Assembly (NCBI GenBank): GCA_023453025.1
Contig: JAEXUD010000066.1
Span: 69,282 to 133,281 of the forward strand
Source: Bacillota bacterium
GTDB lineage: Bacteria > Bacillota > Clostridia > Tissierellales > Sedimentibacteraceae
Direction of reading: 5' to 3'
Length of the DNA: 64,000 nucleotides
A program made the translations under genes and the position numbers. A model generated the notes under the pieces. That model ran no database searches, was not told the DNA's origin, and saw only the letters and a program-made list of their open reading frames with translations. How positions within the stretch are numbered: the first letter of the stretch is position 1; each line of letters starts with the position of its first letter. This document shows, piece after piece, positions 8,219-16,789 of this stretch.

Positions 8219-9175
8219 TCAGTATTTCTCCGTGTTGTTTTTAAGAATCATTTCAAATATCAAGTTTATAACTAAGCCATACAGACAGGTTATTATCAAT
8301 ATTCCCTGCATTAAGGGATAATCCCTGCCGGATGTGGCTGATTTTAACAGCAGTCCTATACCCGGATAAGAAAAAATAGCTTCAATAAAGATTGAGCCGG
8401 TAATTGCATAAATGAATTGAACATTAATTTTTCCCAATAATTCCGGAATGATATTTTTATATATGAATTTGGATCGAATTTGTCTCTCATGAATATTTAA
8501 ATAGTTTGCAAATGTTACATAGTTTTCCTTTTTTATTTTTTGAGTACTGTTGTATGCCAAAATGTATATACCCGGTATTTCACAGATAGTCAATGTAAAA
8601 AAAGGTAAAATAAAATGCCGCAGGACATCCTTATAAAATTCAGATGTAAAGAATTCAATGCCAGGTGTATAGGCGCCCCATGCAGGAAAAAGCTTCAGCC
8701 TGTAGCCCGCTATTCCCTGTATAAGAACTGCGGCTAAAAAAGCAGGCATTGCCTGAACTCCTATCATAAGCATCATTTTCAGCCTGCTTGATTTTCCTGT
8801 CAATGATGTCTTGATTCCAAGGGTTATTGCTGTTATTAATGAAACTGTCAATGAAGAAAATGACAGCAGCAAAGTCCAGGGCAATCTGCCTTTTACCAGG
8901 CTTATAACCGGCATACGGTAGTAAAAGGAATAGCCTAAATCAAAATTACTTAAATGCTTTAAATAAAGAATGAATTGCTCATGAACAGGCTTGTCCGGTG
9001 CATAGTATTCCTTAAATGCATTAAAGGTTTCTTCCGGCAATGACTGATTTAAAATGTAGGTATCATATTGAGCATATGATAAAGGACTCCCGGGGATTAT
9101 CCTCGGGAGTATAAAGCTGATAAATAATATTAAGAAAATATAAGCTGAATACTTAGCCAAGATCTTAAATTTCAT
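8219..9175 (-). CDS. Second importer, permease (OppB/DppB-like)
   Basis: Permease of 318 residues with an N-terminal membrane helix, the segment PRIIPGSPLSYAQYD, a DLGYSFYYRMPV element and a late FIEAIFSYPGIGLLLKSA motif, all typical of DppB-type subunits. The ATG overlaps the stop of the binding-protein gene by one base (TAATG), indicating coupled translation. Confidence 0.9.
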   Translation of the reverse strand: MKFKILAKYSAYIFLILFISFILPRIIPGSPLSYAQYDTYILNQSLPEETFNAFKEYYAPDKPVHEQFILYLKHLSNFDLGYSFYYRMPVISLVKGRLPWTLLLSFSSLTVSLITAITLGIKTSLTGKSSRLKMMLMIGVQAMPAFLAAVLIQGIAGYRLKLFPAWGAYTPGIEFFTSEFYKDVLRHFILPFFTLTICEIPGIYILAYNSTQKIKKENYVTFANYLNIHERQIRSKFIYKNIIPELLGKINVQFIYAITGSIFIEAIFSYPGIGLLLKSATSGRDYPLMQGILIITCLYGLVINLIFEMILKNNTEKY

Positions 9176-10836
9176 TATTTATTCCACTGTCCTCTTACAA
9201 ATACCAATTTATTATGTATTGTCGGAACTGCCAATGCAACTCCGTCCTTAGTATAGAACCACCCGTCAAACACTTCCGGATTATATGCACTGCATGATTT
9301 ATTATAATAAAGTGTCAGTGTGGGCAATTCCTCAGCAATTATTTTTTGCAGCTTTGCTACTGATTCATATCTGGCATTCTTATCAAGCTCACCTAACTGC
9401 CGGTTGAATATTTCATTGAATTCCTTGTTGTACCAGCTCTGACCGCCCTGTGTTGTTACCTGAGGTGTGGAAGCCTGAGTTTCCTCGGACACAAAACCCT
9501 TTAATAACACAGGATCTCCGCCAAATGAACCATGTCCGTTAAACGCAAGGGTAAACTTCCCTTCTTTTATTAATGAAGCTATGGAGTTTTGATCCATCGC
9601 CTTAACCTCGATGCTTATACCAATATCCCCAAGATATTTTTTCAGTAATTCTGCAACAGGTACATATTCTTCTGAAACGATAAATTCATAAACTAATTCT
9701 CTGCCGTTATATTCAACAACTCCGTCTCCGTTTGAATCCGCTATACTGACGGATGTCAACAATTCTTTAGCTTTATCCACATCATAGTCATATGTCTTAA
9801 CATCTGATGAATACCATTCTGATGTCGGATGAATGTGACCGGCGTTTCCCGGATCAGCTGCCCCTTTACGAGCCTTTTCAACCAGTTCATTTCTGTTAAT
9901 AGCATAATACATGGCTTGCCTTAATTCTTTTATATTTAATTCTTCAACACCGAAGTTAAAATACATTCTTCCGACCCACAGTCCGGGGCCTTCAATAACC
10001 TTGTACTTGCTGCTTTCCTCTTTCAGCTTCACTGCTTCGCCGTACTTGATGTTGGCTGCCATGTCTATTTCGCCGGCAACTAAGGCTTCCTTTGTATTTT
10101 CAACAGACGACATTATCAGCTTGTCAATTTGAACTTCTCCGAGGAAATAATCCTTATTTGCATTGAATACATAAACTCCGGATTCCTTGTCATAGCTTTC
10201 AAGAATTAATGGTCCGGAGCCCACAACAGCTTCTGCTGTATTGAACTTTTCAGGTTCTGTCACATTCTCCCAAATATGCTTTGGCATAATCGGAACATTT
10301 CCTGCCACATCTGTTAAAAACGGAACAAATATGTCTTTTAACTCAATTTCAACTGTAGTTTCATCAATAGCCGTAACTGTTTCTACGGGATCAACGCTAA
10401 CCCATTGATAGGGATGTCTCTTCAAGTAATCAAATGAAAATTTAACATCTTCAGCAGTGAGAGGTTGTCCATCTGTGAATTTAACATTATCATTTAAATA
10501 AAATGTATATGTCTTGTTGTCATCTGAAACCTTCCATTCTTTTGCCAGAAGCGGAATAGTGCCTGTCTCATCCTTCCATACCAGGGTGTCAAATGTAAAG
10601 CTTACCAATAAATAACCTCTACCCTTTGGAGATGAAGTGTATACAGAAGGATACCCTAAATTGTCTCCATCCATTCGCAATACTCTTTCTTCTCTTGGTG
10701 TTTCGCCAGCTTCTTCAACTGCCGGTTCTTCTGCTTTTTCAGCGTCCGCAGGAATGCTTTCAGGCTGTTTATCAGAACAAGCTGCAAAGCTAAGCACCAT
10801 AAGCATAGCTAAGATAATTGAAAATATTTTCTTCAT
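9175..10836 (-). CDS. Second importer, family 5 binding lipoprotein
   Basis: Extracellular binding protein, about 553 residues. The start at 10836 (MKKIFSIILAML) follows GGAGGAATT and yields a signal peptide with lipobox SFAAC; a reading to 10938 would add an implausible N-terminus. Family features include LAKEWKVSDDNKTYTFYLN, FTDGQPLTAEDVKFSF, VGSGPLILESYD, and LRQAMYYAINRNELV. It is first in a five-gene operon (binding protein, two permeases, two ATPases). The ligand is not deducible; the closest classes are dipeptide/oligopeptide and nickel binding proteins. Confidence 0.92.
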   Translation of the reverse strand: MKKIFSIILAMLMVLSFAACSDKQPESIPADAEKAEEPAVEEAGETPREERVLRMDGDNLGYPSVYTSSPKGRGYLLVSFTFDTLVWKDETGTIPLLAKEWKVSDDNKTYTFYLNDNVKFTDGQPLTAEDVKFSFDYLKRHPYQWVSVDPVETVTAIDETTVEIELKDIFVPFLTDVAGNVPIMPKHIWENVTEPEKFNTAEAVVGSGPLILESYDKESGVYVFNANKDYFLGEVQIDKLIMSSVENTKEALVAGEIDMAANIKYGEAVKLKEESSKYKVIEGPGLWVGRMYFNFGVEELNIKELRQAMYYAINRNELVEKARKGAADPGNAGHIHPTSEWYSSDVKTYDYDVDKAKELLTSVSIADSNGDGVVEYNGRELVYEFIVSEEYVPVAELLKKYLGDIGISIEVKAMDQNSIASLIKEGKFTLAFNGHGSFGGDPVLLKGFVSEETQASTPQVTTQGGQSWYNKEFNEIFNRQLGELDKNARYESVAKLQKIIAEELPTLTLYYNKSCSAYNPEVFDGWFYTKDGVALAVPTIHNKLVFVRGQWNK

Positions 10837-11221
10837 AATTCCTCCGAATGTTAATTTTATACCATATTTATTATACTTATATAAATTGTTTAAATGAAAT
10901 GAATCTTTTTCATGGTAAACGAAGAAACTAAAAAACAAACTTATAATTCAAGTTCCTTTTGCATTAAACAGCATCTTTGTAAGTATGCTGCCGGCATTCA
11001 GCAGGGCTTGTTTTAATTGTAATAATACCGATTACACAGTTGATTGCACATAATAGTATCGACGCGGTTCTGGTTCTGATGAGAATAAAGGACTCATTAT
11101 TTAAGTTATGGGTTGGGTTTTCGGGAGCAGCAATAATCTCCGCTACAATGGGTGTTTTTTGTATTTGTTATATAAGGTTTTATGGTGCTGTCGTCAGTGC
11201 TTGTCAGAAAAACAGTATAAA
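10837..11221. other. Intergenic stretch with a possible decayed membrane-protein fragment
   Basis: Holds the promoter region of the importer operon (minus strand) and the 3' flank of sufU. On the plus strand 10983-11219 is open and would encode a hydrophobic, membrane-like segment (LVLIVIIPITQL, GFSGAAIISATMGVFCICYI) but has no convincing start or ribosome site and runs into the antisense of sufU. I read it as a possible gene remnant; I cannot assign it to a family. Confidence 0.3.
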
Positions 11222-11650
11222 TTATATATCTACCAAAGCCTCTTTCAATGTATGCCATGCCAATACTGCACATTTCACTCTGGCAGGCATATTGGATATA
11301 TTTTGAAAGGCTATGGCATCCTCCAGTTTTTCAAGCTCATCTTCATCTGTTACTTCCTTTTTAATCATTCCTATAAATGTATCAACCAGCTTCATGGCTT
11401 CTTCGACCTTCAATCCTTTTATCAGGTCTGTCATAATGGATGCTGATGCCTGAGATACGACACAGCCTGAGCCTGTGTACGAGGCATCCTTTATTATGTC
11501 TCCGTCAAGCTTCAGGTGCAGAGATATGTCATCACCGCAGCTGGGGTTGTGTCCTCTTTCATTTACATCGGCACCCGGCATCTCTCTTTTATTGTGATGA
11601 TTTCGGTTATGCTCCATAATCAGTTCTGTATATATTGAATTAAGCTCCAT
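11222..11650 (-). CDS. sufU: Fe-S assembly / sulfur-acceptor protein SufU
   Basis: SufU receives sulfur from the cysteine desulfurase SufS in Gram-positive SUF systems and binds zinc. All three conserved cysteines are visible: NPSCGD near residue 40, GSGCVVSQAS near 65 and RVKCAVLAW near 127, plus the Asp preceding the first. Length 142 is typical of SufU, which carries an insertion relative to IscU. It overlaps the end of sufS by 11 bp and closes the sufCBDSU operon. Confidence 0.95.
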   Translation of the reverse strand: MELNSIYTELIMEHNRNHHNKREMPGADVNERGHNPSCGDDISLHLKLDGDIIKDASYTGSGCVVSQASASIMTDLIKGLKVEEAMKLVDTFIGMIKKEVTDEDELEKLEDAIAFQNISNMPARVKCAVLAWHTLKEALVDI

Positions 11651-12878
11651 ATCCTAACCACTTCCTTGCATTTTCAATTCCTTCTGTAAATTTATCCACA
11701 TCTTCTGTTGTGTTGTACAAATAGAAGCTGACTCTTGAGGTTGCTTGTGCATTAAGATAACTCATCAGAGGCTGACAGCAGTGGTGTCCTGCTCTTACAG
11801 CAATCCCGTATGAATCTAAAATGGTTGCAATATCGTGAGGATGTACATCGTCTACGGTAAAGGAAATTATTCCTCCTCTCATATCCAAATCCTTGGGACC
11901 CTGGATTTTTATATATGGAAGCGCAAGCATTCTTTCAATTGCATATCCTGTCAGCTCCTTCTCATGATTGTGTATATTATCCATGCCTATATTCTCAAGG
12001 TACTCTATGGCTTTTCTGAGTCCCGCAGCACCTTCTACATTTTGAGTTCCGGCTTCGAATTTAAAGGGAATGGGAGCAAATGTAGCATCCTGCTCTGATA
12101 CATATTCAATCATATCTCCTCCCAGTAAAAACGGAGGCATGGCTTCAAGCAATTCCCTTTTGCCGTATAACACCCCTAATCCCATGGGACCCAGCATCTT
12201 GTGTGCAGAAAAGGCAAAGAAATCCGCGCCCATCTCCCGAACATCCACTTTCATGTGAGGTGTGCTTTGTGCTCCGTCCACCATAACCACTGCGCCCTTT
12301 GTATGAGCGTAGTCTATCACATCCTTTACGGGATGGACAGTTCCCAAAACATTTGACATATGAGCTATGGACACCAGCCTTGTTTTATCGGTAATTTTAC
12401 TTTTTAACTCATCCGTGGAAATCCTGCCCTCATCATTTAAATAAATATATTTTAATACGGCATTCTTTTCTCTTGCCATCCTCTGCCATGGCAGCATGTT
12501 GCTGTGATGCTCCGATATAGTTATTAATATTTCGTCATTTTCTTTAATAAATTCCCTTCCGTAAGAATATGCCGCCATATTGATGGATTCAGTAGTATTT
12601 CTTGTGAAGATAATCTCATCTGCACTCTCAGCATTGATAAATCTTCTCACTGCTTCCTTAGCCGAATCATATTCCTTCGTAGCCCTTATGCTGAGCTGAT
12701 GGACTCCTCTGTGGGGATTACCGTGAGACAGCTTATTGTAATCACTCATGGCATTTATCACCTGCAGAGGCTTTTGAGTGGTTGCTCCGTTATCTAAATA
12801 TACCAAATCATTATTATTTATTTTCTGATTAAAGACCGGAAAATCTTTTTTTATTTGCTGTGCATCAAGTTTATGCAT
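11640..12878 (-). CDS. sufS: Cysteine desulfurase SufS
   Basis: Type II PLP-dependent cysteine desulfurase, supplying persulfide sulfur to SufU and SufBCD. Visible marks: substrate/PLP segment DNGATTQKP near residue 30, the ISEHHSNMLPWQ segment, the PLP lysine in FSAHKMLGP, and the catalytic cysteine in RAGHHCCQP. The start is taken at the second in-frame initiator (12878), correctly spaced from GGAGG; a TTG two codons earlier is possible. It overlaps sufD by 8 bp. Confidence 0.96.
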   Translation of the reverse strand: MHKLDAQQIKKDFPVFNQKINNNDLVYLDNGATTQKPLQVINAMSDYNKLSHGNPHRGVHQLSIRATKEYDSAKEAVRRFINAESADEIIFTRNTTESINMAAYSYGREFIKENDEILITISEHHSNMLPWQRMAREKNAVLKYIYLNDEGRISTDELKSKITDKTRLVSIAHMSNVLGTVHPVKDVIDYAHTKGAVVMVDGAQSTPHMKVDVREMGADFFAFSAHKMLGPMGLGVLYGKRELLEAMPPFLLGGDMIEYVSEQDATFAPIPFKFEAGTQNVEGAAGLRKAIEYLENIGMDNIHNHEKELTGYAIERMLALPYIKIQGPKDLDMRGGIISFTVDDVHPHDIATILDSYGIAVRAGHHCCQPLMSYLNAQATSRVSFYLYNTTEDVDKFTEGIENARKWLGYGA

Positions 12879-13920
12879 TTGCAAGCCTCCTCTCTACCTC
12901 GCTGCTGATTAAGACCTGCAGATTCTCAACGGGAATTCTGCTGATTATAGGTGCAAATGATGCTTCAACTATTAATTTTTTTGCATCTCTTTCGCTTAAT
13001 CCTCTGCTCATGAGATAGAAAAGCTTGTTTTCATCAATTTGTCCCGCACTGGCAGCGTGCTCTCCTATTACATCATCTTCTCCGCACATCAATGCAGGTA
13101 TGGAATCCGACTTCACCTCAGGGTCCATCAATATAACATATTCCTCTTCAACACCCTTGGAGCTTCTGGCTCCCCTCTTAAAGTCAATATTACCTCTGAA
13201 TACTTTTTTAGCATTGTCCTTAAGCACGCCCTTGGACTCAATGCTGCTTACACTTCTGACACCCCGGTGAATCATTGAATACTCCAGATCCATCCTTCTG
13301 TCGCCGTCAACCAGGTATATGGAGGACATGCCGGATTCGCCGGCCTCTCCCTTAAGAATGCTCAGGAAATTAACTACACTTACATCGCTTCCCAGCTCCA
13401 CAGAAATCCAGTTCACTTTTCCATTTCCTTCAACCACTGCAATATTCGAATCAAAGTTTCTTGACATGTTATTTATTCTCTGCACCTTTATAATGTTGAT
13501 TGCCGAATTTTCCTCTGAGCGCACAACAGTAAATCCACTGTGAAATACCTTCTCGGTGTCAGCGGAGCTGTAATCTATAATAATTGTGGCTTCACTTCCG
13601 GACTCAGCAATTATAATGTTTTTATCAATGACAACAGGATTTTCACCATCCATGTTAAATTCCACACTTATGGGTTCCTGAATTTTCACATTTTGTGAAA
13701 GGGATAAAAATATACCGCTGTTGTAATTTTTGTCAACAAATGAAATCAATTCACTGTTTTGCCTTCCTGTTTCATCTAAATCTATGTGCTTATCCTTTTT
13801 ATTTGTGCTGTACAGCTCTACTCCCCGGTTAGGAAGTACGCCATGCTTTATATAATCCTTTTTGTAGCTTTTTACATCAGGAAATCCAAAGTCATCCAAT
13901 TCAATTCTCTTCCAAAGCAT
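12871..13920 (-). CDS. sufD: SUF scaffold component SufD
   Basis: Member of the SufB/SufD beta-helix family that forms the SufBC2D scaffold. The C-terminal signature is clear: VILMDPEVKSDSIPALMCGE, then DVIGEHAASAGQIDENKLFYL and SRGLSERDAKKLIVEASF. It contains the conserved GEHAA histidine. At 349 residues it is shorter than SufB and lacks the SufB N-terminal part. AGGAGG precedes the ATG; 10 bp separate it from sufB. Confidence 0.94.
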   Translation of the reverse strand: MLWKRIELDDFGFPDVKSYKKDYIKHGVLPNRGVELYSTNKKDKHIDLDETGRQNSELISFVDKNYNSGIFLSLSQNVKIQEPISVEFNMDGENPVVIDKNIIIAESGSEATIIIDYSSADTEKVFHSGFTVVRSEENSAINIIKVQRINNMSRNFDSNIAVVEGNGKVNWISVELGSDVSVVNFLSILKGEAGESGMSSIYLVDGDRRMDLEYSMIHRGVRSVSSIESKGVLKDNAKKVFRGNIDFKRGARSSKGVEEEYVILMDPEVKSDSIPALMCGEDDVIGEHAASAGQIDENKLFYLMSRGLSERDAKKLIVEASFAPIISRIPVENLQVLISSEVERRLANA

Positions 13921-13930
13921 TTTGTCCCTC

Positions 13931-15337
13931 CTATCCTATAGAGCCTTCAAGCTCTATATTGATTAAATTATTCAGCTCAACAGCATACTCAAGGGGAAGC
14001 TCCTTGGTTATGGGCTCTACAAAGCCCCTGACTATCATAGCCTTGGCTTCTTCCTCACTGATTCCTCTGCTCATAAGATAGAATATGGCCTCATCGCTGA
14101 TTCTTCCTATCTTGGCCTCATGACCTATATCTATATTGTCATTATTTAATTCTATTATGGGCAGCGTGTCTGATCTGGATTTATTGTCAAGCATCAGGGA
14201 TTCACAGGAAACCGAAGACTTGCATCCGTATGCATCCTTATCCACCTTGAGAAGCCCCCTGTAAAATGCATGCCCTCCGTCTCTTGAGATGGACTTGGAA
14301 TTTACGGTTGATGTAGTATGGGGTGCCGCATGGATAACCTTTGTGCCTGTATCAAGGTATTGTCCCTTGGCAGCAAAGGTTACTCCCGTAAATTCAGACC
14401 TCGCTCCTTCCCCTCTCAATATGCTCATAGGGTAAAGCATTGTCATCTTTGAGCCAAATGAGCCAGAAACCCATTCAATAGTGCCGTTTTTATCAACCAA
14501 TGCTCTCTTGGTATTGAGGTTATACATATTTTTTGACCAGTTTTCTATGGTGCTGTACCTGAGAGTGGCATTTTCCCTCACAAAAAGCTCCACAGCCCCT
14601 GCATGCAGGTTGTTCACCTTGTATTTAGGAGCCGAGCATCCTTCTATGAAATGGAGTCTTGCTTCTTTTTCCACAATTATAAGGGTGTGCTCATACTGTC
14701 CCGCTCCCGGGGCATTTAATCTGAAATATGATTGGAGGGGAATATCCACCTGTACGCCCTCCGGAACATAAACAAAAGACCCTCCGGACCACACGGCCCC
14801 GTGAAGTGCGGCAAATTTGTGTGCAGTCGCAGGAATAAGTGTCATGAAATACTCCCTGACAATGTCCTCATATTCCACCATGGCTGACTCCATATCCGTA
14901 TATACCACACCCTGCTCCGCCAATTCCTTTCTGATATTGTGATACACAACCTCAGAATCATATTGTGCACCCACACCTGCCAGAGCCTCTCTCTCAGCCT
15001 GCGGAAGTCCCAAAAGCTCAAAGGTGTTCTTTATATCCTCAGGCACATCTTCCCAGCTGTTTCTCATATCAGCATCCGGTCTTATATATGCTGTAATCTC
15101 ATCCATATCCAAATCAGATAAATCCGCTCCCCATTCGGGCATGGGTATGGATTCGTATATTTCCAATGACTTCAGTCTGAAATCAGTCATCCAGTCCGGT
15201 TCGTTTTTTTCTCTTGAAATTTCTCTTATTATCTCAGGACTCAGTCCCTTATCCGACTTATATTTATAGGTAAATTCATTTTTAATATCATAGATACCTC
15301 TGTCTATATCCTCGATATATGTCTTTTTCCTTTCCAT
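13931..15337 (-). CDS. sufB: SUF scaffold core SufB
   Basis: Central scaffold subunit on which the Fe-S cluster is built with SufC and SufD. Landmarks: GAVWSGGSFVYVPEGVQVD, LHFIEGCSAP, SVSCESLMLDNKSRSDTLP, then DIGHEAKIGRISDEAIFYL and SRGISEEEAKAMIVRGF. A start at 15337 (MERKKTYIED) after GAGGGGTGA is favoured over an ATG at 15352 that overlaps the sufC stop and lacks a ribosome site. Length 468 is normal. Confidence 0.96.
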   Translation of the reverse strand: MERKKTYIEDIDRGIYDIKNEFTYKYKSDKGLSPEIIREISREKNEPDWMTDFRLKSLEIYESIPMPEWGADLSDLDMDEITAYIRPDADMRNSWEDVPEDIKNTFELLGLPQAEREALAGVGAQYDSEVVYHNIRKELAEQGVVYTDMESAMVEYEDIVREYFMTLIPATAHKFAALHGAVWSGGSFVYVPEGVQVDIPLQSYFRLNAPGAGQYEHTLIIVEKEARLHFIEGCSAPKYKVNNLHAGAVELFVRENATLRYSTIENWSKNMYNLNTKRALVDKNGTIEWVSGSFGSKMTMLYPMSILRGEGARSEFTGVTFAAKGQYLDTGTKVIHAAPHTTSTVNSKSISRDGGHAFYRGLLKVDKDAYGCKSSVSCESLMLDNKSRSDTLPIIELNNDNIDIGHEAKIGRISDEAIFYLMSRGISEEEAKAMIVRGFVEPITKELPLEYAVELNNLINIELEGSIG

Positions 15338-15348
15338 AATCTCACCCC

Positions 15349-16104
15349 TCATTTACCGGAAAACTCAGCCTTTATATTTTCATATCCGTTTTTTTCAATC
15401 TCTTCAGCCAATTCCGCTCCACCGGTCTTTACTATCTTTCCATCCAACAATATGTGGATGTAATCAGGTTTAAGATAATCCAGCAGTTTGTTATAATGGG
15501 TTATTATCAGTATGGAATTTTTATTTGTTTTAAATTTTTGAACGCCTTCCGCCACTATCCTTATTGCATCCACATCCAGTCCCGAATCGGTTTCATCAAG
15601 GATAGCAAGGCTGGGCTCGAGTATGGACATCTGAAGAATTTCATTCTTCTTCTTTTCTCCACCTGAAAATCCCTGATTTAAGTATCTGCCTGCATATTCC
15701 TCCTTCATCTCCAATTGCTCCATCTTATTCTTCAAAAGCTTTTTAAAGGGAATAACCCTTTGAGTTTCTCCGGAAACGGATGTCTTTGCAGTCCTTAAAA
15801 ATTCCTCTACGGTAACTCCCGGGATTTCTTCGGGATACTGAAAGGAAAGAAACATTCCTTTCTTGGCCCGTTTATCAGGACTCAGGTCATTTATCACTTC
15901 TCCGTGAAATTCTATTTCTCCGCATGTAATTTCATAATTCGGATGACCCATCAAAGCATAGGCAAGAGTGGATTTACCTCCTCCGTTAGGCCCCATGATT
16001 ACATGTGTCTCGCCCTCTCCCATACTGAGATTTATGCCCTTAAGTATTTCTATGTCCTCTATGTTTACCTTCAGTCCGGTTATGTTTAATAAATTGTTTT
16101 TCAT
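15349..16104 (-). CDS. sufC: SUF ATPase SufC
   Basis: ABC-type ATPase that energises the SufBCD complex. Walker A GPNGGGKSTL, the EEIPGVTVEEFLR insert typical of SufC, signature FSGGEKKKNEILQM, Walker B LAILDETDSGLDVDA and switch HYNKLL. Length 251. TAGGAGG sits in front of the ATG. First gene of the operon, preceded by a hairpin leader (16148-16180), a promoter-like pair and a palindromic operator (16229-16246). Confidence 0.97.
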   Translation of the reverse strand: MKNNLLNITGLKVNIEDIEILKGINLSMGEGETHVIMGPNGGGKSTLAYALMGHPNYEITCGEIEFHGEVINDLSPDKRAKKGMFLSFQYPEEIPGVTVEEFLRTAKTSVSGETQRVIPFKKLLKNKMEQLEMKEEYAGRYLNQGFSGGEKKKNEILQMSILEPSLAILDETDSGLDVDAIRIVAEGVQKFKTNKNSILIITHYNKLLDYLKPDYIHILLDGKIVKTGGAELAEEIEKNGYENIKAEFSGK

Positions 16105-16147
16105 ATGAACTTTCCTCCTACGTTCAACATCTTGATTCTGTAATTAC

Positions 16148-16180
16148 AAAAAGCCTGCATATGCCGTCCATCTGCAAGCT
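16148..16180 (-). terminator. Terminator-like hairpin in the suf leader
   Basis: In the transcript direction, AGCUUGCAGAUG (16180 down to 16169) can pair with CAUAUGCAGGCU (16163 down to 16152) across a five-base loop, with one mismatch and one G-U pair, and is followed by U4-5. It lies between the predicted promoter and sufC, so it could act as an attenuator. No named riboswitch fold was recognised upstream. Confidence 0.5.
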
Positions 16181-16189
16181 CCTGCTTAT

Positions 16190-16218
16190 ATATTAAACAG
16201 CACTACTTAGTTAGTTCA
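16190..16218 (-). promoter_or_regulatory. Predicted suf promoter
   Basis: On the minus strand TGAACT (16218-16213) and TAATAT (16195-16190) are separated by 17 bp. The -35 is weak, the -10 good. A TTAGTTAG stretch overlaps the -35, and the palindrome at 16229-16246 lies directly upstream. Confidence 0.45.
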
Positions 16219-16228
16219 GATTTGATTT

Positions 16229-16246
16229 GGTTAGTTTAGACTAACT
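16229..16246. promoter_or_regulatory. Palindrome GGTTAG-N6-CTAACT (iron-box-like operator 3)
   Basis: Same arrangement as the two sites at 5.8-5.9 kb. Here the spacer is TTTAGA, so the whole also matches the TTAG(N)TTAG(N)CTAAC portion of a DtxR/IdeR box. Its position next to the suf promoter fits iron-responsive control of Fe-S assembly. Confidence 0.6.
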
Positions 16247-16358
16247 ATGATTCAAATTAAATTCCCTCTAAAGGGAATTTAATAATTTCATTCTATAATT
16301 GTTAGTTTAACAGTCTGCATGATGTTTGTCAAGAACACGGGAATGAATTTTATAATTT

Positions 16359-16472
16359 CTACCCCACGGCAGCAACTTTGTAAGAAGAATCCTGTACCTT
16401 GTGAAGCCTGGCATAAATTCCACCACAGCTTAACAGCTGCTCAATTACCACTTCTCCGGAAGCCACCGGCAT
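16359..16472 (-). pseudogene. Remnant of an ABC exporter C-terminus
   Basis: The minus strand reads EVVIEQLLSCGGIYARLHKVQ and stops at TAG 16359-16361. This resembles the end of exporter ABC ATPases (the HEELL..GGIYARLHKVQ tail). Only about 37 codons remain and no Walker motifs are present, so it is a decayed fragment. A hairpin with arms AAATTCCCT and AGGGAATTT at 16259-16280 lies between it and the suf operator. Confidence 0.5.
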
Positions 16473-16789
16473 CCCTCCGAATCGTATAATAACGTATAAA
16501 AAAACTTCAAGGAGGATTTTGTTTGAATTTCACGAACGAATACACGATATAACCTTCCCGGCACTTGGAAAAATGGCTGGATTACGGACTATTTGCTGCC
16601 AATTCATGGTTTACTTCTGATTATATTAAGAGATTATTTCGCCGCAAAATATCGATTTTAATTATTACCGCTCTTATACTGTTTATGGAAATGGTTTTTA
16701 AAATACTTATATAAAAAATATGTTATAATATTAAAGGAGAAAAAGTGACGCAAAATAAAGAAAATATACACCCCCTGCCAACTCTGCCA
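16473..16789. other. Gene-poor stretch with membrane-protein-like debris
   Basis: On the plus strand around 16570-16710 two overlapping frames read as hydrophobic segments (for example DYLLPIHGLLLIILRDYF, then ISILIITALILFMEMVF) without a start. This may be the remains of a lost membrane gene. Otherwise nothing is seen; the aldehyde dehydrogenase ends at 16790. Confidence 0.3.
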
